Source: JAFDVL01 sp031409955
Lineage (GTDB): Bacteria; Acidobacteriota; Blastocatellia; RBC074
Assembly (NCBI GenBank): GCA_031409955.1
Contig: JANNYF010000044.1
Location: 6,043 to 70,042 of the forward strand
Length of the DNA stretch: 64,000 bases
Direction of reading: 5' to 3'
Below, in pieces: positions 44,254-53,130 of the stretch; the first letter of the stretch is position 1, and each line of letters opens with the position of its first letter. The position numbers and the translations under genes were made by a program. The notes under the pieces were generated by a model. That model searched no databases, was not told where the DNA came from, and worked only from the letters and a program-made list of their open reading frames with translations.

Positions 44254-44690
44254 TGGAGATGGAACGTGAACAAGAAATTCGGAAGCTCATCACCGTCCTG
44301 CATCGCCTGACACGCACCGCCGCGCGCGTGCAATGGATGGGCGCAGGCGAACACGAAGCCCGCTTTGCCGTGTCGCAATACAACAAAATTCTGGCGCGTC
44401 TCGCCGAGTTAGATGCAAACATCAAAGGCGTCTTCGATGCGTTGCCGGAAGACAGCACGTTGACGGTGGTGGCGATGGCCGCGCGTCAGGTGGTTTCGTA
44501 TTACGAAGACGAAGTGAAGACCGAACGCAAAGACTGGGGCGGGCCGCACATATTTGGCGTCGGCGTCGGCAGCGGCTGTAGCCCCGTGGATTTCAATCTG
44601 GAAGACATTGGCAATTGGATTCGGGATCGGCTGTCCGACGTGCAACGCCACGAACGCGAACGGCGGGCTGACGGGAAGCATTGCGGGTAA
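44253..44690 (+). CDS. Unknown protein coupled to the ECF sigma factor
   Basis: 145 residues from the ATG at 44253, which overlaps the sigma stop. Residues 1-85 are predicted helical (EMEREQEIRKLITVLHRLTRTAARVQW, then ARFAVSQYNKILARLAELD). Mid-region VVAMAARQVVSYYEDEV; C-terminus a Gly-rich GGPHIFGVGVGSGCSPVDF turn and a charged helix. It has no transmembrane helix and no zf-HC2 motif, so if it is an anti-sigma factor it is soluble and of a type I do not recognise. The only Cys residues are in SGCSP and the penultimate position. Confidence 0.75.
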   Translation: MEMEREQEIRKLITVLHRLTRTAARVQWMGAGEHEARFAVSQYNKILARLAELDANIKGVFDALPEDSTLTVVAMAARQVVSYYEDEVKTERKDWGGPHIFGVGVGSGCSPVDFNLEDIGNWIRDRLSDVQRHERERRADGKHCG

Positions 44691-45207
44691 TTACAGCGGT
44701 TTCGAGTTGAGTGTTCAGTCTGAATTTATTGAATTGCCACTAGCAACAGACGAGTGGTGAGTGAAAATTGAAATTACAGGCTTCAGCCGAATGGGAAAAA
44801 GAGTTCTCTTCCAACCAGCTTCAGCTAAAGCTCATTGGAAAGAGATGTTTTCCAGAAGTTTGGCTGAAGCCGCTGAAAGTGACTCTCGCCCCACTAGCTG
44901 AAGCTATAGATTTCAAGAAAATGATTTTTAGTTTTTGTCCCGGAGGGACAGGACGAGAATAGCCCAGTGATTCATCGCTGGGAGCGCGGGCAATGAATCT
45001 GCCAGTCCCAACGAGACGACTGAGCGTCAATATTCACAGGGGTTTCAGCCGTCCCTACCGGGACTAATGGTATTGCGGTTCCGTTCCCGGCAATCAATTG
45101 CCGGGCTATTATCGAGTGTCCCTCTGGGACAAAAGCGGAATTTCATTTTCTTGATCTCTATAGTGGCAATTGAGGGTGGCTGCACACCCAAATTCAAACC
45201 GCTGTAA
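44691..45207. repeat. Composite palindromic element of about 517 bp
   Basis: Terminal arms TTACAGCGGTTT (44691-44702) and AAACCGCTGTAA (45196-45207) are perfect. Nested inside are AATTGCCACTA (44732-44742) with TAGTGGCAATT (45161-45171), then TCAAGAAAATGA (44913-44924) with TCATTTTCTTGA (45143-45154), then TTTTTGTCCCGGAGGGACA (from 44933) with TGTCCCTCTGGGACAAAA (45117-45134). Local stems include AGCCCAG..CGCTGGG and CCCGGCAAT CA ATTGCCGGG. No coding frame is supported. It looks like a non-autonomous mobile or structured-RNA element. It fills the gap between the ECF partner gene and the cytochrome gene; 45208-45267 holds a CCAGACTTCCCCAGACTT word. Confidence 0.8.
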
Positions 45208-45267
45208 GTTCAGGGAAGTCAAACCCCTCTGACTTCTCGGAACTTTTCCAGACTTCCCCAGACTTTC

Positions 45268-47460
45268 TTATGGGCGGCGAAGGCTTTGCTGGGCGGCATC
45301 ACGGATGCGGACTTCGGGGCTTTCTGCCGCCTTTCGCAAATGTAGCGTCGCCCGCGCAACCTCGCCTCGGTCTTGCAGCAATTTCCCCAAACGCAGATGC
45401 GCTTCGTAATGATTGGGCGCTTGTGCCAGCACGGCTCGGAATTGTTGCTCGGCTTGCGCTGCATCGCCGTGTGAAGCCAGCGCAATCGCATAAGCCAAGT
45501 GGGCATCGGCAAAGGATGGTGCGCTGCGCAACGCCGCTTGGAAATAGAATTTTGCTTCTGCAAAGTCGCCAAAGTTAGCCAGCAGATTCGCCAGATTCAA
45601 ACCATTCGTCGCCGCTTCAGGCCGCAGCCGCACCGCTTCCCGCCAAGCCTTTTCGGCTCCTTTCATATCATTCAACTGAACTAACCTTGCGCCCAACGCG
45701 CTGTGCAAATGGGCAGCGGTTGGATCAAGTGCGAGCGCGGCTTGCAGCATCGCAACCGCTTCGCGCAAACGGCCTTGTTGCGCCAGCAAATGGGCGATGG
45801 CTTCGAAGATGGCGGGTTCCTGCGGCGCAATGGTTTGCGAACGATCTAAGGCAGCGGCGGCGCGTTGCGGTTGATGCAGCGCGGTCAATGCTGTTCCCAA
45901 GCGAAGAAAGATGCGCCAATCGGTTGCTGCGCGCGCGCTGGCCTGTTCATAAAGCGTGATTGCCTGCGGCAGACTTCCTGCTCGCCGATACGCTTCCGCC
46001 AATTCAAAATAAAACTCCGTTTGCGCTGGTTTGTGTTTGGCAATTGCTGCTGATAATGCGGGCAATCCGGCGGTCAAATTTGCGTCGTGCTTCACTTGCG
46101 CGAGCGCTGCATACAACTCCTGCTCGGCAGGCTTGAGCAGTTTCGTTGGATAGTAAAATTCGACGTTGCCGCGATAGGCGGGCGTATTGCCGTCGTGTCG
46201 CTCAATGCGCTGTCCGGTTGGTTCTGCTGTAGGTCGCTTTTGAATGAAATGATCCGTGACGGCGGTGTGAATCGCATCTGCCGGACGTCGTTTCGGCAAG
46301 TGGCACGAAGCGCAATTCTGCTCCGTCGTGTGACGCCGCGCGGCGATCAGCTTGGGCAAGGTTGACTGATGACAGTTGTGACAGGCGGTGACGTAGCGTT
46401 GTTGTGCTGCTGGCGTGTCCGATGGCTCGTGCGGATTGTGGCAAGTCGTGCAGGTGAGCGCGCCGCGACTTTGCGTGAAGCACGCGGATTTGCGCAATTG
46501 ATAGGCGGCGCTGGCAAACTCGAATCGTTCTGCCTTCGGAACAGTACCGCGACTGGTAGGGAGCGGTGGCGTGAGATTGCGCTCGCTACTGCTCGCGGTA
46601 CTGTTCCGGTCGAAATGCAAAATGTAATCTTCCAACGGCTCGCCAGGACGATAGGAAAACACTTCGCGCCCGGCTCGCAACAATGTGGCTGGCAACTTCA
46701 ACGTAGTCGTTTCGAGATGGCATTGCATGCAAACTTCCATCTGGCGTTCCGGCGCAAGCCGGGCTGGGTTGACGATGGCTTTGCGCACTTGTTCGGTTGG
46801 CAATCCTTTTTGCGCGGCGTCCAGATGCGATTGCCCGGGGCCGTGACAGCGTTGGCAATCAATGCCTGCGGGCATCTGAGCGGGGAAGCGCGTGCCTGCT
46901 TCCCAGGTCGGATTCGGCAATGGCATGAATCCATTGTGGCAAGACATACAACGATAGGTGAGCTTGCGGCTGAAGCCCGCGTGGTCGGGGCGATCATAGC
47001 CGGGACTCATCGCCCAGAAGCCATTTTGTTCGGCGTACCACGTCAATGGCAACTCAATCAATTCGCCTGTGTTGATGCGGCTGATGTAGCTGCGGGCGTG
47101 CTTGCCGGAGCCGAACCAGTAATGGATTGGAGCTGTGAGAACAGCGTCTTGTCCCGCGAGTTGTCGCTTGAGAAACGGCTGCTTGTCTTGCGTGTAAATG
47201 GTGAACTGTTCGCCCGATGCGGTGTGATTAAAACTGCCATCTTTAAGTTCAGGAAATTGTTGGGCGGAAGTCACCGCGCCAAACGTTTGCGCCATCGCGG
47301 TGCGGGCATAGTTCGCGGCAATCGCTTGATGACAGCTTGCGCAGGAATTGGGTTCGGCGTAGCCGTGATTTGAAATTGTAGCGGATCGTTGCGCGGCGAT
47401 GGCGATGAGGGCCAGGCCGAGCAGCAGCAACAGCTTGATGTTTCGATTGGGAAGATTCAA
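45268..47460 (-). CDS. Heptaheme cytochrome c with TPR domain
   Basis: 730 residues with an N-terminal signal/anchor (KLLLLLGLALIAIAA). Seven CxxCH haem motifs: CASCH, CMSCH, CQRCH, CMQCH, CTTCH, CHNCH, CASCH within the first ~400 residues. From about 430 to 725 there are seven or so TPRs (FYFELAEAYRRAGSLPQAITLYEQA, and so on). Architecture matches the periplasmic multiheme TPR proteins of Acidobacteria and Planctomycetes; electron transfer or nitrite-reductase-like chemistry is possible but no catalytic site is evident. An inverted repeat is embedded in frame in the linker between haems 4 and 5 (about residues 285-308). Confidence 0.88.
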   Translation of the reverse strand: MNLPNRNIKLLLLLGLALIAIAAQRSATISNHGYAEPNSCASCHQAIAANYARTAMAQTFGAVTSAQQFPELKDGSFNHTASGEQFTIYTQDKQPFLKRQLAGQDAVLTAPIHYWFGSGKHARSYISRINTGELIELPLTWYAEQNGFWAMSPGYDRPDHAGFSRKLTYRCMSCHNGFMPLPNPTWEAGTRFPAQMPAGIDCQRCHGPGQSHLDAAQKGLPTEQVRKAIVNPARLAPERQMEVCMQCHLETTTLKLPATLLRAGREVFSYRPGEPLEDYILHFDRNSTASSSERNLTPPLPTSRGTVPKAERFEFASAAYQLRKSACFTQSRGALTCTTCHNPHEPSDTPAAQQRYVTACHNCHQSTLPKLIAARRHTTEQNCASCHLPKRRPADAIHTAVTDHFIQKRPTAEPTGQRIERHDGNTPAYRGNVEFYYPTKLLKPAEQELYAALAQVKHDANLTAGLPALSAAIAKHKPAQTEFYFELAEAYRRAGSLPQAITLYEQASARAATDWRIFLRLGTALTALHQPQRAAAALDRSQTIAPQEPAIFEAIAHLLAQQGRLREAVAMLQAALALDPTAAHLHSALGARLVQLNDMKGAEKAWREAVRLRPEAATNGLNLANLLANFGDFAEAKFYFQAALRSAPSFADAHLAYAIALASHGDAAQAEQQFRAVLAQAPNHYEAHLRLGKLLQDRGEVARATLHLRKAAESPEVRIRDAAQQSLRRP
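46537..46608. repeat. Inverted repeat embedded in frame in the cytochrome gene
   Basis: Arms 46537-46552 and 46593-46608 (CGGAACAGTACCGCGA and complement) are perfect over 16 bp; extending to 46565/46580 gives 29-nt arms with about five mismatches. The translated product is the low-complexity linker DRNSTASSSERN...TSRGTVPK. The word GTACCGCGAGCAGTAGCGAG also appears, degraded, at 40711-40848 and 53003-53060. Confidence 0.8.
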
Positions 47461-47535
47461 TGGATGATTGTTGCCTCTGAGATATGAAGCGATGCTCGCT
47501 CACGTTCGTAGTGTGGAACGTGCTTTGTAACGAGC

Positions 47536-47764
47536 CAGCCCGATTCATCGGGCTTTCCGCGTCAGCGGCAATTAGGCCAGCCGTTCGACGGCTGGTAACG
47601 CGTGGGGCGTAATCTCCAGCCCGTTTGAACGGACTTGCTGTCTTGGCTTAAGCCGACGCGGAAGGCAGGACATTGAAACGCCCTTTTCCCTCTTTTTCAA
47701 TTCGTCACCAGCCGTTCAACGGCTGGCCTATCTGCCCTGCGGGAAAGCCCGATGAATCGGGCTG
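47536..47764. repeat. Nested double inverted repeat upstream of the cytochrome gene
   Basis: Outer arms 47536-47560 and 47739-47764 (CAGCCCGATTCATCGGGCTTTCCGC) pair over 25 bp with one bulged G. Inner arms 47575-47595 and 47708-47728 (GGCCAGCCGTTCGACGGCTGG) pair with two mismatches. Each arm is itself a palindrome (AGCCCGAT..ATCGGGCT; CCAGCCGT..ACGGCTGG), so a cruciform or four-hairpin structure is possible. The 403-bp gap 47461-47863 holds nothing else recognisable. Confidence 0.85.
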
Positions 47765-47863
47765 ATCAGTTACAGCGCTTTTTCTTCATTTAAGCGGTAA
47801 GGAGCCTGACTTCATCATTTTGATAAAGCCAAGCTCCTTACCGCCTACGATTTCAGTTTGGTT

Positions 47864-50800
47864 TTAGAACTGAAACCGTCCGACGAGTTGAATGTTGCGC
47901 TGTCCGCCAACATTGTTCGGATTGATGAATCCGAAGCCAGCGGTCAGTTCGTTCGCCGAATTGCGCCCGACGGCAGCCGCCGGATTGCCGGATGCCGGGC
48001 CGGGCAGGTACAGCCGATTGAAGAGATTGAACATCTCGAAACGGAACTCAAACGCCATTTTCTCTTTGAGCGGAATGCGGCGTCCAAAGTTCACGCTTTC
48101 CTGTACCGAGCGTTGCCAGCGGTAATCGTTGAAATATCCCGCTGACGTACCGAATTGACCGGGCGCAGCATCCACCCAAGCCGCCGGATTTAGCACCAGG
48201 TCTTGCCGTGGATCAATGCACTTGCAGTTTGGGTCTTTCAAGAAAAGCGGTTGCCCCGACACACGATTCATGAATGTACCCGTGCCTTGCCCCAGCAACG
48301 AAGCCAGGTTGTTGTTGGAGTTAGGCGTTTGAATCAAGCCGCCACTGGCGATGCGCACGACGCCGCCAATTGTCCAGTTGCCCAGCAATTGCCTGATGAG
48401 CCGATTGGAGCCGATGACTGGCGTGTCGTAGCTCACGCCTGTGACAAAGATGTGCGGTTGCGAAGTTGAAGCAAGCGACTTTTGCGCCTGGCGATTGAAC
48501 GGATTGTTCACCGCTGGGCCGCCCAGCCCAGGATTGCCACCGTTGCCGAGGACGAGTTCTTTTTGGAAGGTGTACGCCGCCGTCAAATCCAGTCCGTGCG
48601 AATACCGCTTGGTGAGTTTGACCTGCAACGAATCGTACCAGTTTTTGCCGAGCGGGGCCCAACGCACGCCCAGCCGATCATTGAATTGCGGGAACGGACG
48701 CAGGGCTTGCATCACGGTTGCGCTGTTCGGGAAGCTGGCATAAGGCTTTTGGATGCCGCGTGCTGCCGCTGCCGCCGAATCAATGCGCGAGGTTAACAGC
48801 GAGCGATCTGTCGCGTTGTTCAAATCAATCCCCAATGATGACAGACGCGCTGGATTGATCGCGTTGACGTTGACTAGACCATCGGCTTCGAGCCATACGC
48901 CGCGATTCGCAACGTAGGCCGCTTCCAGCACAAAGTTCTTGAAAATCTCGCGTTGCAGCGAAATGTTCCATTGATTGACGCGACCGGGGCGTCCCGCGTT
49001 TTTGTCCTGAATCACACCCCACCAGAAATCGCCGAAGCTGCTGGTTTGGCCTGCAATCGGACGAATGCCGGGGTCGAGCGACGCTTTGTACAAATCCGCC
49101 GAGTTGTACACCAGACCGTCTTTCAATTGCAGCGCCGCCTGTCCGAACGCGGGGTTGCTGAAATCAATTGTGTTGAAGCCCAGACCCAACGTCGGCGCAC
49201 CGCCCGTGATGTACCACCAGTTGCCGCCGGCGCTGTAGCTGACGCCCCAACCGGCGCGAATGACGGTTTTGTCATTGATCTGATAGGCGAGATTCAAGCG
49301 CGGCCCAAATGCGTAGGGATAGGTTTCAGTGAAATTGCAATTGCAACGTCCTGGTCCGTCGCCTGCGTAAATGAACGCGCCGGGCAAACCGCCTGCGGAC
49401 GGGTTCGGCGTCGTCAGGCTAATCATGCTCGTGCGATTGTGCAGTTCGCGGCCTTGTCCGCCGTAATCCCACCGCAAGCCATAAAACATCGTCAGTTTTG
49501 GCGTGAGCTTCCAGCCATCCTGCGCGTAAAAGCTGATGGCTTGCTTGCGCCATTGAATCTGCTTGGGGGCAGAAACCGTCGCCGTTTGCGCGTGGCCTAA
49601 CAGAAAACTGGCGTAGCGATAGCCAATGCTGCCGCCGCCGACCGTGGTGTTTTGCAGGTACGGCAGCGCGGTTTGCGCTTCGCCGAAGGCCACGCGACCT
49701 TGTGCAGCAGTGAGGTTTTGATCGCTCCAAACCTCTTGTTTGAATTCAGTCCCGAACTTGATCGTGTGGTTGTTGCGCACCCACGTCGCGCTGGCGACTG
49801 CTGTCAACTTGTCGTTCCAGAACTTGTTGGCTTGCACAGGGCCGAACGCGCTCGAACCACCGCGATTGCCTTGCAGGTTGCCGAGGCCGGGGCCGACGAT
49901 GCGCGGGAAGCCCGACGGCGTGGTGGCTGAGCCTTTGAAGCCAATCGCCGCCGCGTCATAAGTAGTGACATCATCCGGCGCACTGTCAGGATTGTGGAAA
50001 CGCAGGAAGCCTACGCCCGTCGTCAAAATGAAACGCGGCGTCAGTGTTTTATCGAGATTCACACGAGCGGTGTGGCCATAAATTTTCTGATCGCGGCGTC
50101 CCGTCAGCGGAATGGGCAAGCCATCCGCGCCAGTGATTTGTGTCGTGTTCTGTACCGACCAATACCCTGTAATCTTCGTTTTGTCACTGAAGCTGTGGTC
50201 AATTTTTACGCTGGGAATTTGCTGATATTTGAAGTTCGGAATGCGCGGGTCCCAGTTGTTTTGCAACTCTGCATTATCCGCCTTAGGAATCATGTCCTGA
50301 ATCTTCGCCGAAACGGGATCAATCAACGAAGCTGGCATCACATTATTGGGAAACGGATCGCGCACGATGTAATTCGTGCCGCTCACGTTGACCGTGCGCG
50401 TCGTGCGCGGGTCATAAATCGCATTTTCCATAATCGGGCGTCCCAACACATCGGTGCCGAGTTGGCGTCCGGTTAAGGCCGCGCTGAAATCGCCGCGCCG
50501 ATACGCCTCCGTCGGCACGGTTGCCAACGATCCCGACGAACGAGTCACGTTGCGATACTTTTCGAGATTGACGAAAAAGAACGTTTTGTTACGTCCGTCA
50601 TAAAGCCACGGAATCCGCACGGGGCCACCGACAGTGAAGCCGTAATCATGCTTGCGGTCAAGCGCACGCGCGGCACGCGGGCTGGTCGCAAACGGGGTCG
50701 AGAGCGGACGGTACGCGTTGAGAGCTTCGTTGGTGAAGTATTCATACGCCGAGCCGTGATACTGATTCGTGCCTGACTTGGTAGTGAAGTTGAAGACGCC

Positions 50801-51493
50801 GCCCAGCACTTGCCCGAACTCCGGCGCGAAGTTATTGGTCTGAATTGAAAACTCGCCAATTGTTTCGACCGAAGCCGCCGCGACCGTGCTGGTCCAAACC
50901 GTATCGTTCGTGCTGGTCACGTCCTGACCTTCCAGATAAATCTTGAACGAACCCGGGGGCGCACCGTTGATGCTGGCGTTTTGATTTGTGCCTGACACGC
51001 CGGGTGCAAGCTGAATGAAGCTCAGCCAACTGCGCACCGAATTCGTCGCGGCAAAATTGATCGGTAATGAATTGAACATCTCGCCGGTGATATTCGTGCT
51101 TTGTTCGGCGGTTTCGGTTTTGAGCAATGGTGATTGATCGGTGATCGTGACGGTGTCCGTGGCCGCGCCGACCTCTAAGGCGGCATTGATGCGGGCGGTT
51201 TGATTCACCTGTACCATGATGTTTTGCGAGACGAATTTCTTGAAGCCAGTGGCCTCAATGGATAATTCATACGTGCCTGCGGGCAAGGAAGGGAGCGTGT
51301 AATTGCCCGTTTCGGTCGAAATTGTTTTGAATTCGGTTCCGTTCGCTAGGTTTTTAGCAACGATGGTTGCTCCCGCCACAACGGCTTCGGTCGGGTCTTT
51401 GACCGTGCCTGTCACTGTGCCTCGGTCACTTTGAGCAAAACTGGCTGAGACCAGTAACAATAGAGCTATCGTAACCAGTACGACGTTTCTCAT
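47864..51493 (-). CDS. Oar-like TonB-dependent receptor with carboxypeptidase regulatory domain
   Basis: 1209 residues. Signal peptide (VTIALLLLVSASFAQ), then a carboxypeptidase-regulatory-like domain (GTVTGTVKDPTEAVVAGATIVAKN...YTLPSLPAGTYELSIEATGFKKF, about 25-105), a plug-like region with NAFVGG-type loops (AGVFNFTTKSGTNQYHGSAYEYF reads GGVFNF here), and a long beta-barrel ending in a C-terminal Phe (QLVGRFQF). These very large receptors are abundant in Acidobacteria and are thought to import oligosaccharides or peptides, or to act in surface adhesion like Oar. The ribosome binding site AGGAGGAA is preceded by a hairpin. Confidence 0.88.
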   Translation of the reverse strand: MRNVVLVTIALLLLVSASFAQSDRGTVTGTVKDPTEAVVAGATIVAKNLANGTEFKTISTETGNYTLPSLPAGTYELSIEATGFKKFVSQNIMVQVNQTARINAALEVGAATDTVTITDQSPLLKTETAEQSTNITGEMFNSLPINFAATNSVRSWLSFIQLAPGVSGTNQNASINGAPPGSFKIYLEGQDVTSTNDTVWTSTVAAASVETIGEFSIQTNNFAPEFGQVLGGVFNFTTKSGTNQYHGSAYEYFTNEALNAYRPLSTPFATSPRAARALDRKHDYGFTVGGPVRIPWLYDGRNKTFFFVNLEKYRNVTRSSGSLATVPTEAYRRGDFSAALTGRQLGTDVLGRPIMENAIYDPRTTRTVNVSGTNYIVRDPFPNNVMPASLIDPVSAKIQDMIPKADNAELQNNWDPRIPNFKYQQIPSVKIDHSFSDKTKITGYWSVQNTTQITGADGLPIPLTGRRDQKIYGHTARVNLDKTLTPRFILTTGVGFLRFHNPDSAPDDVTTYDAAAIGFKGSATTPSGFPRIVGPGLGNLQGNRGGSSAFGPVQANKFWNDKLTAVASATWVRNNHTIKFGTEFKQEVWSDQNLTAAQGRVAFGEAQTALPYLQNTTVGGGSIGYRYASFLLGHAQTATVSAPKQIQWRKQAISFYAQDGWKLTPKLTMFYGLRWDYGGQGRELHNRTSMISLTTPNPSAGGLPGAFIYAGDGPGRCNCNFTETYPYAFGPRLNLAYQINDKTVIRAGWGVSYSAGGNWWYITGGAPTLGLGFNTIDFSNPAFGQAALQLKDGLVYNSADLYKASLDPGIRPIAGQTSSFGDFWWGVIQDKNAGRPGRVNQWNISLQREIFKNFVLEAAYVANRGVWLEADGLVNVNAINPARLSSLGIDLNNATDRSLLTSRIDSAAAAARGIQKPYASFPNSATVMQALRPFPQFNDRLGVRWAPLGKNWYDSLQVKLTKRYSHGLDLTAAYTFQKELVLGNGGNPGLGGPAVNNPFNRQAQKSLASTSQPHIFVTGVSYDTPVIGSNRLIRQLLGNWTIGGVVRIASGGLIQTPNSNNNLASLLGQGTGTFMNRVSGQPLFLKDPNCKCIDPRQDLVLNPAAWVDAAPGQFGTSAGYFNDYRWQRSVQESVNFGRRIPLKEKMAFEFRFEMFNLFNRLYLPGPASGNPAAAVGRNSANELTAGFGFINPNNVGGQRNIQLVGRFQF

Positions 51494-51509
51494 AAGAGCA
51501 TTCCTCCTG

Positions 51510-51543
51510 ATCCCAAGCCCCGCTTTGTTGGTGGGCTTGGGAT
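51510..51543 (-). promoter_or_regulatory. 5'-UTR hairpin just upstream of the TonB-receptor ribosome binding site
   Basis: Perfect 11-bp stem ATCCCAAGCCC / GGGCTTGGGAT (51510-51520 with 51533-51543), loop 12 nt. In the minus-strand mRNA it ends one base before the AGGAGGAA Shine-Dalgarno (51502-51508). It could stabilise the mRNA 5' end or present the ribosome binding site. Confidence 0.6.
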
Positions 51544-51822
51544 GGCATCGGGGACAAAAACAGGCACTGACACGGCAACGCGCCGACAGAAGCTGTTTAG
51601 GAATCCCAAGACATGTTTTTCAACGATACCGCGCTGTCAGGTGCGCGTTTGTGATAGCAACCCGTTTGGTTCTTACTTTGTTTTGATACTTCGTAGGTTT
51701 GATACTTATCCCAGCAGGGCAGAATTGTAGGGGAGCGCGCAGACCTTGAGACCAAACGAAAGTTGGGGGGAGAGAAAAAAGTAAAATGAGGGATAGCCGC
51801 TTAGTTTTCTGTTTTATCGGCC

Positions 51823-51909
51823 CATAGACCACGGATGACGCGGATCAAGCGGATTTGCGCCGATCTAATCCGCGTTAATCCGCCCGATCCGCGTCATCCG
51901 TGGTCTATG
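51823..51909. repeat. 38-bp inverted repeat upstream of the esterase gene
   Basis: Left arm 51823-51860 and right arm 51872-51909 match at 34 of 38 positions; loop 11 nt. The arms are reiterations of a GCGGAT word (beginning CATAGACCACGGATGACGCG). It lies in the 605-bp divergent gap (51494-52098), whose remainder shows no supported gene. Confidence 0.9.
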
Positions 51910-52098
51910 CCTCACGAAAACTAAATGCTCTTGCCCAACTTTTGTTTGGTTCTTCTGTGCATAGCTTTGGATATGCTACAAATGGTGCGGATCGCACTTT
52001 GGTAATCCACAATGAAAATGAAGGCGCGATAGCGACTTGGGTTCGCATTCCACCAACTCGCAACCGCGCGCCGTGCTGTACCAACCGCAAGGACTCTT

Positions 52099-52965
52099 AT
52101 GAAATTACATCGCTACTCTACGATCTGCCTGTTATTACTACTTTCCGCCCCACTGCTCGCCGCCCAACCACCCAAAGAAATTCTGCTTTGGCCGAATGGC
52201 GCGCCCGGTTCCGAAGGCAAAGCGGGCGACGAGGTGGTGCGCGTGACGCCGGACGGCGAACACGTTGCCTCCAACATTCATAAACCTTCGCTGACGCCGT
52301 ATCTGCCCGCGAAAGACAATGCCACCGGCGTGGCCGTGATTGTCGCGCCGGGCGGCGGGCATCGGGAATTGTGGGTGGATCACGAAGGGCATAACTTTGC
52401 CAAATGGCTTAGCGCGCGCGGCATCGCAGCGTTCGTGCTGAAGTATCGCTTGGCGCGTGAACCCAATTCGACTTACAAAATTGAAGAGCATGGATTTTGG
52501 GACACGCAACGCGCGATGCGATTGGTGCGCAGCCGTGCGGCGGAGTGGGGCATCAATCCGGCGCGTGTGGGCGTCGCAGGATTTTCTGCCGGAGGCGAAG
52601 TCGCGGCGCTTGTGGCGATGCGTAACGACACAGGCAATAAAGACGCTGCCGATGTCATAGAGCGCGAGTCGTCACGTCCTGATTTTCAAGCGATGATCTA
52701 TCCCGGCACGTCCGGCAAAATCGTTCCGACGAAAGACTCGCCGCCGATCTTTTTGCTCGCGGGCTACAAAGATCGCCCCGATATTTCGCGTGGGCTGGCG
52801 GAAGTGTATTTGAAATTCAAAGACCTCAATATTCCGGCGGAATTGCATATTTACGCCACGGCTGGACACGGCTTTGGTATGCGAGAAAAGAATAAAAGCG
52901 CGGTGGGCACGTGGCCGGCGCGATTTGAGGAGTGGTTGTCTGAATTGGGAATGCTGAAAAAATGA
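52099..52965 (+). CDS. Secreted alpha/beta hydrolase (acetylxylan-esterase/BD-FAE-like)
   Basis: 288 residues with a signal peptide (STICLLLLLSAPLLAAQ). Nucleophile S163 in GFSAGGE, oxyanion motif APGGGHRELW, and H257 in TAGHGFG; the acid residue is probably in the KDRPDISRG region. Resembles exported polysaccharide-deacylating or dienelactone-hydrolase-like esterases. A glycoside-hydrolase-like gene follows 165 bp downstream on the same strand, consistent with a plant or microbial polysaccharide target. The gene is flanked by long inverted repeats on both sides. Confidence 0.85.
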   Translation: MKLHRYSTICLLLLLSAPLLAAQPPKEILLWPNGAPGSEGKAGDEVVRVTPDGEHVASNIHKPSLTPYLPAKDNATGVAVIVAPGGGHRELWVDHEGHNFAKWLSARGIAAFVLKYRLAREPNSTYKIEEHGFWDTQRAMRLVRSRAAEWGINPARVGVAGFSAGGEVAALVAMRNDTGNKDAADVIERESSRPDFQAMIYPGTSGKIVPTKDSPPIFLLAGYKDRPDISRGLAEVYLKFKDLNIPAELHIYATAGHGFGMREKNKSAVGTWPARFEEWLSELGMLKK

Positions 52966-52974
52966 AGAGGATTT

Positions 52975-53090
52975 ACCACGGGGAACACGGGGCGCACGGG
53001 GATGGTACGAGAACTTGGTCGAGGTTTCACCAACTTGCTACCTCTCGCCGTACTGTATCAACTCCCCGTGCGCCCCGTGTTCCCCGTGGT
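52975..53090. repeat. Perfect 28-bp inverted repeat between esterase and glycoside-hydrolase genes
   Basis: Arms 52975-53002 and 53063-53090 (beginning ACCACGGGGAACACGGGG) are exact reverse complements; 60-nt loop. The loop carries a further imperfect pair (GGTACGAGAACTTGG... and ...CTCGCCGTACTG) related to the GTACCGCGAGC word at 46537-46608. It begins 10 bp after the esterase stop. Confidence 0.92.
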
Positions 53091-53130
53091 TTTATTCCGA
53101 CGAAGAATAGTATTTATCAGGAGTCTTAGC

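Noticed and set aside
51900..52283. 127-codon plus-strand frame over the repeat and esterase start
   Set aside because: It begins in an inverted-repeat arm and then runs out of frame through the signal peptide of the esterase, whose own start and signal are convincing.
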